A stretch of 64,000 nucleotides of DNA from Arthrobacter cavernae (GCF_017368795.1 NZ_JAFNLL010000002.1:349175-413174), one strand, 5' to 3'. Positions 24,695-34,123 are shown, numbered from the stretch's first letter. Numbers and translations: made by a program. The notes: a model not told the origin generated them from the sequence alone.

Positions 24695-26912
24695 GGCGTC
24701 CCAGCAGCTGGTCCAGGCCGAAGCGTTCCTCCAGCTGCGCCCGGTTCAGCTGCCCGTGGTAGTGCTCCTCCAGGAGCGGCATGAGCTCGTACTTCCAGAT
24801 CCGGCGCAGCCCGGCCGGGTTCTGGGCGGCCTTCTTCATGAAGTAGGACGGCCCGATCATCAGGTCCCGGTCCCAGTCGTCGATGGCGTCGTTCAGGGCA
24901 TCCAGCAGCTCCGCGTTCAGGGAATCCAGGCCGCGGGCCTCAAGGAAGCGCCGCAGCGTGCCGCGGATCGGCTCCACCTTGGGGTGCAGTTCGATGAACG
25001 CGAAGCGGCGGCGGATGGCGGCATCCATCATGGCGATGGAACGGTCGGCCGTGTTCATGGTGCCGATGATGTAGAGGTTGTCCGGCAGGCTGAAGGGCTC
25101 GTTGGGGCTGTACTGCAGGTAAATCCGGTCGTCCCGGTATTCGAGCAGGAAGTACAGCTCGCCGAACACCTTCGCCAGGTTGGCGCGGTTCATTTCGTCG
25201 ATGATGAGGAAGTACGGCTTGTGGGCGTTCTCCGGCTTGGCGGCTTCCTCGGCGAGGCGCCGCAGCGGCCCGGCGACGAGTTTGAAGGACACCTGGCCGT
25301 CGTCGGTCTTGTCCGGGCGGAATCCCTCAAAGAAGTCCTCGTACGCGTACGAGGGGTGGAACTGCACCAGCTTCACGCGCTCGTCCGTACTGTCGCCGGC
25401 GAGTTCGGCGGCGAGGTGCTTGGCAAGGTAGGTCTTGCCCGTGCCGGGCGGACCGTACAGGACCAGCTGGCGGTTCTCTTCGAGCAGTTCCGCGATTTCT
25501 TTGAGCGGCTCAAGCTCCATGTGCAGGGAGGCCGCGAATTCTTCTGTCAGCGGCCGGAAGCCTTCCGGGACGGGCTCGACGACGGCGGCCGGGGCGGCGT
25601 CTTCCTCGCCGTCCGCTTCGGCCTCGGCCGGGAGCAGCGGAAGGAGTGCCTGGATGACGCGGGTGACGTCCACGAGGATGCCGGGCGTGGAGAGCTGCCG
25701 CTGCACATGGCGCGGGAGCTCGGCGATGGCGTAGCTTTCCTCGAACCAGCGCACCTTGCGGCGGATGCGGCGGTTGTCCTCATTGTGCTCGGGCTCGCCC
25801 AGCACCACGCCCACGTGGACGGTGCCCGAGTGCTGGAACAGCGTCAGGTCGCCGGGCTTCATGACGGAAAGGAAGGCGAATACCGCCGTCTTGGTGTCTT
25901 CACGCTCAACATAGCCGAGGTGCTTGTAGTCCTCATCCACGGCGTGCTGGACCACCCCGGCGGTGACGCCGGCGGCCAGCGAGCGCAGGTGTTCGACGTC
26001 GAGCGTTGCCTTCTCCTCGCCCTGCCAGGCGGCCAGGAGCTCGGCGTTGTCGTGGTGGGTGCGCAGCAGCCAGGAACGGCGGCCGGGATCGCCCACTTTG
26101 CGCCACTGGCTGACCAGCTGGCGGGCGTACCAGTCGATGCGCTGGCCGGCCTGTTCGTCCAGGTGCAGCCGGATGCGGTGGATGTCCGCGGTGATGTCCT
26201 CGTCGGATTCACCGTTGGCACCGCCCACCAGGGAGGCGAAGGCGTCGCGGATTTCCCGGCGTTCGACGTCGGCCACCACGGGTTCGAAGTAGCTGGGCCA
26301 GGCCAGGTACTCGATGCTGCGGCGGATGGCCGGTTGGTCATCCGGGGTTCCGGCGGCAAGGTCGTGGAATTTCAGCGGGTCCTTGAGGGCCTTGTTGATG
26401 GCCGCGGTGCTCTGCCCGTCCAGGTGTGCCACGAAGCGGCAGAGCCACTTCAGGTGGTCCCAGATGGTCCAGTTGAATTCCGCGGTGCGGTCCCGGATGA
26501 CGCCGTGGTCCGTCATGCCCTCGTAGAGTTCCTCGGGCAGTTCAAGTTCCGGCTCCAGCCAGGACGCGGCCTCGGCCACGCGGGCGCGCTTGACCTTGAG
26601 CGACTTGACTTCATGCGCCAGCGGCAGCGACTGCAGGAACAGCATCTCGACCGCCAGCAGCTTGGCCTCGCGCGATGCCCCTTCAAGGTTCTGCCGCAGC
26701 TTGGTCATCATGGGCGCCTTGGAGTCCTCCACCTCGCGGTCCAGGCGCTCCAGCAGCTCGGCGGCAGCATCCGCGGTCCAGGTGAGAGTGGTCCCGTCGA
26801 AGGCCGAAGGCTTGCCCTGGAGTGCCGGGCCCAGCACAAACCATGCCGCGTCCTCAATCTCCTTCGAGATGCCGGTGGCGCGGTCAGGGACGGTCTTTGC
26901 TGAGGGAGTCAC
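24681..26912 (-). CDS. mcrB: McrB-like GTPase with PUA/EVE-like reader region
   Basis: 743 aa, GTG start at 26912. The C-terminal third is the McrB AAA+ motor: Walker A GPPGTGKTYLAKHLA near 488, IIDEMNRANLAKVFGEL (McrB signature) near 569, and GTMNTADRSIAMMDAAIRRRF. Residues about 350-430 (MKPGDLTLFQHSG, VGVVLGE, then an R-rich strand and W) look like an EVE/PUA-type modified-base reader. The first 300 residues are helical and unassigned. With McrC it would cleave DNA containing modified cytosine. The reader assignment is by eye. Confidence 0.9.
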   Translation of the reverse strand: MTPSAKTVPDRATGISKEIEDAAWFVLGPALQGKPSAFDGTTLTWTADAAAELLERLDREVEDSKAPMMTKLRQNLEGASREAKLLAVEMLFLQSLPLAHEVKSLKVKRARVAEAASWLEPELELPEELYEGMTDHGVIRDRTAEFNWTIWDHLKWLCRFVAHLDGQSTAAINKALKDPLKFHDLAAGTPDDQPAIRRSIEYLAWPSYFEPVVADVERREIRDAFASLVGGANGESDEDITADIHRIRLHLDEQAGQRIDWYARQLVSQWRKVGDPGRRSWLLRTHHDNAELLAAWQGEEKATLDVEHLRSLAAGVTAGVVQHAVDEDYKHLGYVEREDTKTAVFAFLSVMKPGDLTLFQHSGTVHVGVVLGEPEHNEDNRRIRRKVRWFEESYAIAELPRHVQRQLSTPGILVDVTRVIQALLPLLPAEAEADGEEDAAPAAVVEPVPEGFRPLTEEFAASLHMELEPLKEIAELLEENRQLVLYGPPGTGKTYLAKHLAAELAGDSTDERVKLVQFHPSYAYEDFFEGFRPDKTDDGQVSFKLVAGPLRRLAEEAAKPENAHKPYFLIIDEMNRANLAKVFGELYFLLEYRDDRIYLQYSPNEPFSLPDNLYIIGTMNTADRSIAMMDAAIRRRFAFIELHPKVEPIRGTLRRFLEARGLDSLNAELLDALNDAIDDWDRDLMIGPSYFMKKAAQNPAGLRRIWKYELMPLLEEHYHGQLNRAQLEERFGLDQLLGRLAVR

Positions 26913-26967
26913 CCTGCAAATTTACATGGTTTGCCGGGCCCCGGCACCCCCGGCGCAGGGGCCCGCG

Positions 26968-28944
26968 CTAGTGCATTCCGAACTGGTAGGCAGGAGGAAC
27001 GGGTTCCCCCGGGCACACTTCCTGCCACAGTGCCGAGAGGGCGTCCTCGCCTTCGAGCAGGTCCGGAATTTCCACGCCGTCGCGCAGGATCCTGGCCGCT
27101 TCGGGAACACGTCCGCTCCTGGCGAGCGCCAGCGCCGTCAGGAACCGGACACGCCCGACGGCGGCGCTCCCCTCGGGTGCCCGGCCTGCCAGGTCCAGCG
27201 CCTGGGCCGGGTTGCCGTGGCGGATGCTGAGGGTCATGGCCTCGGTGAGCAGGGGGATGCTGGCGGGCTCGAGGCGGCAGGCAGTGGCCAGCTCGGCGAG
27301 GCCCTGCGCGTCCTCTCCGGTGGCGAAGAGTGCCAGGGCGAGGCCGCGGCGTGTGAGGGCTTGGGTGGCCGAAGTTGCCACCGGGTCCTGCAGCAGCCCC
27401 CGGTAGCCAGCGATGGCCCCGGCGAGGTCCTGGCGGGCATGCTTCATGGTGACAAGGTGGAAACGAGCTTCCGGATTGTTGCCGGCGGCGGCGAGCAGTT
27501 CCTCCCAGTCCGCACCGGCAACGAAGCTCGCTGCTCCGCCGAAGTCCTGCCCCGCGAGCAGTTCCAGCCACGGCCGCTGTTCCGCGCTCACGCTTTCATC
27601 GGCGAAGGGGGTACCGCTCTCGTCCAGCCACGCGCTTCCGTTGTGCCGGCGTCGAGCCTTCTCCACGGCACCCCAGCCGCTGGCCAGGCCGAGCATGGTC
27701 GACGGCGGGACGTCCGCATTGCGGATGGCTGCCGGCAGCATGGCCTCAAGCTGTTCGTTCGGCAGCAGCTCCTTGAGGCGGGCGCCGGCGTGGGCCACCG
27801 CGGCGTCCCAGTCCGTGCCGTGGGAGGTCTCCGGGTCCAGCCGGCCGTTGCCGTAGGCCTCCACCCAGCTCCATTCCGCCCCGGCGGGCAGGGCGAGGTG
27901 CTCAAACTGGGTCCGTGCCAGCCCGGCCTGGATCTCGGCGTACGGGCCCGCGCCGGGGCTGAGCCATTCCTGCCAGCGCTGCCCACCGTGGCCCTGTCCC
28001 CAGACGAACAACTTCTTGCCGCGCAGGCGGCTGGTGGACAGCATCGCGAGCCCATCGCCGTCGTCGTCGGCCGCCACTACCCAGCGCCGCTCTGCCGGGT
28101 CGATGTCGAAGAAGAAGTCCGCGGCGTGCGGGCTGCGGACCGGCCACGTGCCGTCGATCCCTTCGTAGTCCGTGGGCCGGACGCGCGTGATGTCCGTGGC
28201 GTAGTCGCTGCCGAAGGCTTCGTCCGCGGGGGCGATCACGCGCGTGCGCGGGGTTTCCGGGATGGCGGCGTTGCTCCACCAATACATGGGGACGTCGTGG
28301 CTGTTCGGGTTGCGGAGGCGCATGGCTGCGTACAGCACGTCCGAGTCTGCGGGCAGCCACATGTCCACCTGGAAGACCACCTCGCGGAGCCGTTCGAACT
28401 CCCACATCCGCAGGATTTCCTGGCCGTCGGGCGTGTGGACGATGGCGGAGTGGAGCGGATCGCAGGTGCTGGGCGAGTGCCCCCGCGTGCCGATGTTCCA
28501 TTCAAGGCCGCCGGCGAACCAGGCCTTGCGCAGCGCGATGTTGGCCAGCTGCGGGGCGCCGTGGGTGTGCAGGAGCTGCTTCCCCGAGGCCTTGTCGAAG
28601 AGTTCCCAGAGCCTGCCGCCGAGGCCGGGCAGGATGACCGCGCGCAGTTTGCTGTTGTCGAGCACGACGGCGGCCATCTCCCGGGGCGCGGCCTCCCGCG
28701 TGTAGCCGTCCTGCATGCGGTACGGGAACATGTTGGGCACCTGGCCGTAGCGGGCCGCGGCCTGCAGCTCCTCCGGGACGCCGTCGCCGATGGTGTACGG
28801 CTGGTTGAGTTCGGCGGCCACCACCGGGAGCAGGTTCTCCGGCCCCAGCTCCGCCATGGTCAAGGTGATGGTGGTGACGGTGAGGGTGGATGCGGTGGTT
28901 GTTGGTTCAGACGGGCGTGTTTCAGGCGGGCGCGTTTCAGACAT
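26968..28944 (-). CDS. DUF5107 protein with C-terminal TPR-like repeats
   Basis: 658 aa, no signal peptide. The first 330 residues resemble DUF5107, an aldose-epimerase-like beta-sandwich (LPGLGGRLWELFDKASGKQL; AGGLEWNIGTRGHSP). The second half is helical with TPR-like repeats (RFHLVTMKHARQDLAGAIAGYRG; ALALFATGEDAQGLAELATA). Proteins of this kind occur in carbohydrate-use gene clusters; the reaction is not established to my knowledge. It overlaps the preceding glycosidase-like gene by eight bases, so the two are translated together. Confidence 0.8.
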   Translation of the reverse strand: MSETRPPETRPSEPTTTASTLTVTTITLTMAELGPENLLPVVAAELNQPYTIGDGVPEELQAAARYGQVPNMFPYRMQDGYTREAAPREMAAVVLDNSKLRAVILPGLGGRLWELFDKASGKQLLHTHGAPQLANIALRKAWFAGGLEWNIGTRGHSPSTCDPLHSAIVHTPDGQEILRMWEFERLREVVFQVDMWLPADSDVLYAAMRLRNPNSHDVPMYWWSNAAIPETPRTRVIAPADEAFGSDYATDITRVRPTDYEGIDGTWPVRSPHAADFFFDIDPAERRWVVAADDDGDGLAMLSTSRLRGKKLFVWGQGHGGQRWQEWLSPGAGPYAEIQAGLARTQFEHLALPAGAEWSWVEAYGNGRLDPETSHGTDWDAAVAHAGARLKELLPNEQLEAMLPAAIRNADVPPSTMLGLASGWGAVEKARRRHNGSAWLDESGTPFADESVSAEQRPWLELLAGQDFGGAASFVAGADWEELLAAAGNNPEARFHLVTMKHARQDLAGAIAGYRGLLQDPVATSATQALTRRGLALALFATGEDAQGLAELATACRLEPASIPLLTEAMTLSIRHGNPAQALDLAGRAPEGSAAVGRVRFLTALALARSGRVPEAARILRDGVEIPDLLEGEDALSALWQEVCPGEPVPPAYQFGMH

Positions 28945-31900
28945 CGTGGTTTCCGATCATCAGGAGGAGTCCGCGCTTGGGTTCGATCGTGATGGGCTGG
29001 CCAGGCGCGTAGCTGGCGGCCGTCTGGAAGCCGTCGATCTCCGGTGCGGTGACCGGGGCGGCGGCAAATCCCGGGCCGCCGTCGAACCTCAAGGTCACGT
29101 CCACAGTCTCCTCGGCCCAGGAAGCGAGCGCCACCACCAGCCCGGCATGGGTCAGCCAGGTGGTGGCGAGCACCTGCGGGTGGCTGCTGCGGACCGGGGC
29201 GTCGGCGGCCCAGTGCCCGATCATCTCTGCCTGCTCCAGTCCGGCGTCGGCCCAGAATTGCCACAAGGGACGGTTGTCCACGGCGGGGGCCCGGCCGGTC
29301 ATGCCGAACACCATGCCACGCCAGGGGTTGCCGCCGCCCTCGAGCATCTCGCCCATCAGCCCGAACGGAATGCCCGAAAGTTCCACGAGCCAGTATTCGG
29401 GCGAGGTGTTGTCATAGTCGAAGTACTCGCCGAACCAGAGCCGGTCCACGTACGGCAGCTGCTCCATGTAGAGGTTGGCCGAGGACGCGAAGCCATCGTG
29501 GGCCGTAAACTGGTTCGCCGAGTGGAGGTCGATCTCCGGGGCGTCGCGGTTTGGTCCGGTGCCGGTCTGGCGGGCCTGGCAGTTCCGTTCCAGGACCTTG
29601 CGGACGCGCAGCATGGCGTGGCGGTCGTAGGCGATGTCGTCCAGGTAGATGCCGTCGATGCCCGTGTTGTCCGTTCCTGAACCGCGGGCTCCAGAACCGC
29701 GGGCCAGCTCCTGCAGGCTCCTGACGTAGAAGTTCTCCCAGCGCGACTCCCCCGTGGTCACCACGGCGATATCCTCCACGTTGGGGGCGAACCAGGCCGA
29801 GACGTAGCCGCTCCCGGCGTGTTCCTGCAGCCAGATGTGGCCCATGCCGGGGCCGTCACTGAAGATTTCGTGGCCCAGGGACAGCAGGGGCAGCAACTCG
29901 GGGCTGTGGAAGGTCAGTTCGCGGACGGTGTTGTAGATCTTGGCCGTCAGCCCGTGCCGGTGTGCCTCGGCCGTGTACTCGGCGAGCGATTCCGCGCTCA
30001 GCAGGGGATCGTTGATGTAGGGGGCCGGGGCGGTGGCGTGGTGGACGTTGACCACGGTGGCGCCCGCCGCGGCGATCTGTTTCGGCGCCGCCGGGGCGTG
30101 GAAGTAGCGCTTGGCCAGGTGCTTGCGGGGCTCGATGGGCTTGAAGGGGGTCAGCAGCAGGCGGAAGTCGAAGTCCAGGCTCTCCCCCGCGGCCAGGGTG
30201 CGGGCGCCGCTGAAGGCGCGGACGCTGACCGTGGTGGCGTCTGCGCTGTCAAGAGTGCGGAGGGAGACGCCGCCGCGGACCCCGCCGTCCTGGCGGTTGG
30301 CCCACGACGCCGGTTCCACCAGGGGCTTTTCCCGGTAGAAGTTCGTGTTCAGCGGCCGTTCGTATTTGCCGTCACGCAGGGCGAGCTGGACGCCGGCGTT
30401 GACCCCGCCCAACCACAGCGCGTCCTGGTTGCGCGTGGCCACGTCCCAGCTCCAGTCGAGCGTTTCGGGCCTGCGGCCGCCGGGAACGCCCAGACCCATG
30501 GCCAGCGGCACCGCGGCCTCATGGAAATCGAGCGCCAGCCCGACGTCGTACAGCCCGGCTGCCGTCCCGCCGGAGGCGAGCTTGAGCGCGAAGGTGCACG
30601 CGCCGTCGGCCTCCAGCACGCCCCGGAGCTCAAGCGACAGCCCGCCGCCCCCGCTGCCGGTGGCCGTCCCGGTGGCCGTCCAGCGGCACGTCCACGACAC
30701 CTGGGCCGGGCCGTCGATGCTGAATTCCAGCGGCGAGTAGCTCCAGCCGGGCTCCACGCCGGCGTCGAGCTCCAGTTCCATGGGGGCGGCCAGCAGCTCG
30801 ACGGCGGGGCCGTCGGTTCCCGTGACGGCGGACGTGAAGGTGGAGGACAGCTGGGCGGGAAGGCCCGACGGCGCGAGCCGCACCGTCCTGCCGAGGATGC
30901 CCAGCGTGCGTGCCTGCGGATCGAGGGTCACCGCCGTGAAGGGGGCTACGAGTTCGCGGTCCTGGGCAACGGCCGAGTCCAGCCACGCGAGGCGGCGCAG
31001 GTACCGGGGATCGCCGAAGCCGCCGGCCACGATCTCCGGATCGGCGTCCTCGAGCGGAAGGACGTCCAGGGTGACGTCCACGGTGCGTGGTTCATGGCCG
31101 GCCGCGGCGACGGTGATGCTGGCTTCGATGGTGGTCCCGGCGGCCGCCACGGGGATGGGCAGGACGGTGAACAAGGCCTGGACGCTGCCCTTGGCGACGC
31201 CGAGCGTGCGGAGCATTGGGCGGCCGAGCCGGTCCGTGCCGCGCGTGTTGATGCAGTGGCCCGCCTCGGGCCCGCCGTACACTTCGAAGCCGTGCACCTC
31301 CACCGTGACGCCGTCGAGGTCCTGCAGTGCGTAGAGACCAAGCTGCACCACGTAGTCCTCGCCCGGCTGGGCGGTGGCCCGGAACTCATCGCGTGGACCG
31401 TTGATGGCCCAGTGCGCCGGCACGGCTTCCCGCATGGAGACGGGGTTCAGCCGGTCCTCCGGGAACAGCAGGAATGCCTGGCCGGTATGCTTCGCGTGCA
31501 GCCGGTCAAGTTCCTGGCTGCTCGCCGTGAAGTTCATGGGGGCGAACGAGTCCCGCTGGCTGGCGGCTTCGTAGCGGAGGACCCTCGCCCGCGGCAATTC
31601 GGGCCGCGCCGGCCCCCAGCCGGAATGCTCGACGGCGGCCGCCCAGGCAGGTTCGGCGCCCTGCCGCCGCGGAAGATACTGCGCCTGCGGGTAGTGGGCC
31701 TTGCCGAGCATGGCGTAGGGCAGGTAGTAGAAGAAGTACAGGCCCGGCCCGTCCACAGCTTCGAACAGAATCTCGCCCGACTCCTGATCGGCGCGCTCCA
31801 CCAGCACGTTGCGCACCCGCGCCCCTGTCCGCGCCGAGGCCACGATGACCTCCACGCCGGTAGGATCGGCGTCGTGCCGGCGCCATGGGAGCACTACCCG

Positions 31901-32104
31901 GTGGGCCATGGCAGTTTCAGGTGTTTCGTCCGCCACCGGCACCTCCATCGCCGGCACTTCAACCAGGAAGCGGTGGTTCCCGTAGAGCAGCTTGTCCCAG
32001 CTCCCGACGCCGCACTCCACCTCCGGGTGTCCGGTGCCTGTGTTCCCTATGGTGACGGTGGTGTGGACTATTCCGGCTGCTTGGGCCGGCGGGTTCAGCG
32101 GCAT
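28937..32104 (-). CDS. Large glycoside hydrolase-like protein (DUF6067/GH123-like)
   Basis: 1055 aa, ATG at 32104 with AGGAG nine bases upstream. There is no signal peptide, so it should act in the cytoplasm. The N-terminal half is beta-rich; the C-terminal half resembles an alpha/beta barrel with GIDGIYLDDIAYDR and FAPNVEDIAVVTTGESRW, seen in glycosidase domain proteins with acidic catalytic pairs. The final domain is a small beta-sandwich. I cannot name the sugar. It forms a two-gene operon with the DUF5107 protein, behind a palindromic operator, and probably degrades an imported oligosaccharide. Confidence 0.75.
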   Translation of the reverse strand: MPLNPPAQAAGIVHTTVTIGNTGTGHPEVECGVGSWDKLLYGNHRFLVEVPAMEVPVADETPETAMAHRVVLPWRRHDADPTGVEVIVASARTGARVRNVLVERADQESGEILFEAVDGPGLYFFYYLPYAMLGKAHYPQAQYLPRRQGAEPAWAAAVEHSGWGPARPELPRARVLRYEAASQRDSFAPMNFTASSQELDRLHAKHTGQAFLLFPEDRLNPVSMREAVPAHWAINGPRDEFRATAQPGEDYVVQLGLYALQDLDGVTVEVHGFEVYGGPEAGHCINTRGTDRLGRPMLRTLGVAKGSVQALFTVLPIPVAAAGTTIEASITVAAAGHEPRTVDVTLDVLPLEDADPEIVAGGFGDPRYLRRLAWLDSAVAQDRELVAPFTAVTLDPQARTLGILGRTVRLAPSGLPAQLSSTFTSAVTGTDGPAVELLAAPMELELDAGVEPGWSYSPLEFSIDGPAQVSWTCRWTATGTATGSGGGGLSLELRGVLEADGACTFALKLASGGTAAGLYDVGLALDFHEAAVPLAMGLGVPGGRRPETLDWSWDVATRNQDALWLGGVNAGVQLALRDGKYERPLNTNFYREKPLVEPASWANRQDGGVRGGVSLRTLDSADATTVSVRAFSGARTLAAGESLDFDFRLLLTPFKPIEPRKHLAKRYFHAPAAPKQIAAAGATVVNVHHATAPAPYINDPLLSAESLAEYTAEAHRHGLTAKIYNTVRELTFHSPELLPLLSLGHEIFSDGPGMGHIWLQEHAGSGYVSAWFAPNVEDIAVVTTGESRWENFYVRSLQELARGSGARGSGTDNTGIDGIYLDDIAYDRHAMLRVRKVLERNCQARQTGTGPNRDAPEIDLHSANQFTAHDGFASSANLYMEQLPYVDRLWFGEYFDYDNTSPEYWLVELSGIPFGLMGEMLEGGGNPWRGMVFGMTGRAPAVDNRPLWQFWADAGLEQAEMIGHWAADAPVRSSHPQVLATTWLTHAGLVVALASWAEETVDVTLRFDGGPGFAAAPVTAPEIDGFQTAASYAPGQPITIEPKRGLLLMIGNHDV

Positions 32105-32139
32105 CGCTGGGGCTCCTGAAGGTGGCTCGTGAGGGCTTG

Positions 32140-32156
32140 TTCACCAACGTGGTGAA
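32140..32156. promoter_or_regulatory. 17-bp operator palindrome of the glycosidase operon
   Basis: TTCACCA-ACG-TGGTGAA is a perfect inverted repeat 36 bases before the start codon at 32104. Its place and form suit a LacI, GntR or ROK-type sugar repressor. No regulator gene is adjacent. Confidence 0.6.
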
Positions 32157-32282
32157 TCCTTCAATCATTGACTGCGGCAGTGGCCCTGTAAAGGGTCATT
32201 GCGAAGCGCACTCAGTGAAATTGCGCCTTGACAGCCGGCCACGAAACCGTGCAGGACGCCCAGGGGTTCGGAGTACCAAACC

Positions 32283-32456
32283 CTAGGCGATCAGGGTGTG
32301 CAGATCGACCGCGAAGAAGGCCACGAGCGGCCAGAGCACAATCGCCGCCAAGCCTTCGAGAATGTTGCCGGGAATGTTCCATGCCACCAAGTACCCGTGG
32401 GTGCTGGCGACCACTATTCCGATGGCCAGATACACCACCCCGGCTACGTCAGGCAT
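32283..32456 (-). CDS. 57-residue two-helix membrane protein
   Basis: From the ATG at 32456: MPDVAGVVYLAIGIVVA, a short polar turn, then GLAAIVLWPLVAFFAVDLHT. Small actinobacterial proteins with this VYL-GIVVA ... LLWPLV pattern are common and unassigned. The best ribosome binding site (GAGGAGG) is 17 bases upstream and fits better a separate six-codon reading frame beginning at 32469, whose stop overlaps the region after this ATG. Either translation is coupled to that mini-ORF or there is a sequence error. Confidence 0.6.
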   Translation of the reverse strand: MPDVAGVVYLAIGIVVASTHGYLVAWNIPGNILEGLAAIVLWPLVAFFAVDLHTLIA

Positions 32457-32517
32457 CCCCGCCCGGCATGGGCACCTCCTCAAGCCGGCAACGACGTCGG
32501 TGGCCAGTTCGATCGTC

Positions 32518-33603
32518 TTAAGTGCTGAGCTCCCAGTGGACACGGATGGCTTCAGCCACTGGCCCGGCCGTGACATCAACTTGGAACTCAACCGGCGCGG
32601 TCCCGGTCTCTTCGATGGTGTTGTCCCGGTACACGCGGCCGCACGAGGGGCAGAGGGTGTAGACGGCCTCATCCTCAGGCCAGGCGGCCAGTCCGGCCGG
32701 CACGTCGGCGTTGCCGCCGAGGTGGACGGGAATGCCTTCCGAGTTGGCCTGGATCAGGCCCTGATCGCCGACGGTGTTGCCGCAAACGCAGATGATGGTG
32801 GTGACATCATGCCCTGTGACTTCGGCGAACTCGGGGGTCGTGCCGATCTCCACAGCATTGGATGCGTCCACCGCAGCCCGCGCAGCCCGGACCGTCTCAC
32901 GGTCGGTGACCATATACGCCGTCGGGTCTGCAGCGTCCTGGCCTCCCAGCGGGATCGCGCCGGCGGCCAAGGTGGACACCATCTTTTTCGCGGAGAGGTG
33001 CACGGCAGCAACGCCTGCCTGGCCCATGGCGGGAATGTCCGCCAAGGCGAGGCCTCCCCCGGCCATGATCTCCAGTTCCCCGCCGGCGCGCTGCACCATC
33101 CTCGCCAGGGTATCGACGCCGGCCCCGGCCGTGGCCGCGTGGCCCGAACTGAGCACGCGGGTGAAGCCAAGCTCCAACAGTTGTTCCAGGGCGGCCAAGG
33201 GGTCATGGCTCTGGTCGATGGCCCGGTGGAACGTCAGTTGCGTATCCGGCTTCGCCTCCCGCGCGACGTCGACCAGCAGGCGGGTGGCATGGACATCCAC
33301 GTCGCCTCCGGCCGTCAGGGCCCCGAGCACTACGCCGTGTGCGCCCTGGGCCAGCAGGCCGCGGATCTCCCGGGCCATGGTGTCCAGCTCCGAGGCCGAG
33401 TACCGGAAATCGCCGGGCCGGCACCGGATGAGGGGGTGGATCTCCACGCGTCCGTCCACGTGCTCGAGGCTGGCTTCCATCAGCCCCTGGCTGGGGGTGA
33501 CTCCGCCAAGCTCAAGACTGCTGCACAGTTCAACACGGTCGGCGCCTTCCGAAGCGGCCACGCCTGCCCCCAGCGCACTGACAACGGCTATCTCTAGTTT
33601 CAT
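32518..33603 (-). CDS. cutC: CutC-family protein with added cysteine-rich C-terminal domain
   Basis: 361 aa, about 110 longer than ordinary CutC. Residues 1-245 are the CutC barrel (VELCSSLELGGVTPSQGL, HPLIRCRPGDFRYS, TFHRAIDQSHDPLAALEQL, RVLSSGHAATAG, IMAGGGL). Residues about 250-361 are an extra domain with a CVCGN pair near 271 and CPSCGRVY near 316, which looks like a zinc-ribbon-type site. CutC was linked to copper tolerance, but the role is disputed. The fusion may be natural or two proteins joined in this lineage; the extra domain reads as a complete small protein on its own. Confidence 0.85.
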   Translation of the reverse strand: MKLEIAVVSALGAGVAASEGADRVELCSSLELGGVTPSQGLMEASLEHVDGRVEIHPLIRCRPGDFRYSASELDTMAREIRGLLAQGAHGVVLGALTAGGDVDVHATRLLVDVAREAKPDTQLTFHRAIDQSHDPLAALEQLLELGFTRVLSSGHAATAGAGVDTLARMVQRAGGELEIMAGGGLALADIPAMGQAGVAAVHLSAKKMVSTLAAGAIPLGGQDAADPTAYMVTDRETVRAARAAVDASNAVEIGTTPEFAEVTGHDVTTIICVCGNTVGDQGLIQANSEGIPVHLGGNADVPAGLAAWPEDEAVYTLCPSCGRVYRDNTIEETGTAPVEFQVDVTAGPVAEAIRVHWELST

Positions 33604-33650
33604 GGGGCCACTCTACGGCTGCATGGCTCCCGAGGGCAGGGCCGCCGGAG

Positions 33651-34076
33651 CTATACGGCTCGATACTCTTCCAGCCGCTGCTTCTGTTCCGGGGTCAGCC
33701 GCAGCACCCGGCCCGTGGCCTCATCCACGAAGGCCAGGTGCGTGGTGGCCTTCACACAGTCCTCGCGCGTCACCGGGTCTTTCATCACGTAGTGCAGCTC
33801 GAAGCTGGCACCCTTCACGGCGCCCACCCAGATCTCCACCACGGCAGGGATGTTGCGGTATTCCAGTGTGCGCACGTAGCGGACTTTGTGTTCGACCACC
33901 AGGGCCATGATGCCCTCCGCAACATCGTTGAAGAGGGACACGGGAGGCTCGACGCCGGGCAGCCCGGCGCCGCGGGGCGGGCCGAACGCGGCGATGCGGG
34001 CTTCCTCCAGCATCCGTACGATCTGCACGTTGTTGATGTGCCCATAGGCGTCCATGTCGCCCCAGCGCATCGGCAC
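33651..34076 (-). CDS. 4HBT-type acyl-CoA thioesterase
   Basis: 141 aa from the GTG at 34076. The hot-dog fold signature RWGDMDAYGHINNVQIVRMLEEAR is present, with Asp and Asn where FadM/YbgC enzymes keep catalytic residues. The start is uncertain: the frame is open upstream, and a CTG at 34127 overlaps the stop of the preceding ABC gene in the way that ATGA and GTGA do elsewhere here, which would add 17 residues. It probably hydrolyses acyl-CoA; chain length unknown. Confidence 0.85.
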   Translation of the reverse strand: MPMRWGDMDAYGHINNVQIVRMLEEARIAAFGPPRGAGLPGVEPPVSLFNDVAEGIMALVVEHKVRYVRTLEYRNIPAVVEIWVGAVKGASFELHYVMKDPVTREDCVKATTHLAFVDEATGRVLRLTPEQKQRLEEYRAV

Positions 34077-34123
34077 CTGGACTTCGATGCGCCGGGGTGC
34101 GTCTGTATTCAGATCTGCGGTGC

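Noticed and set aside
24453..26903. 816-codon open frame antisense to mcrB/mcrC
   Set aside because: Low-complexity shadow of well-supported McrBC genes.
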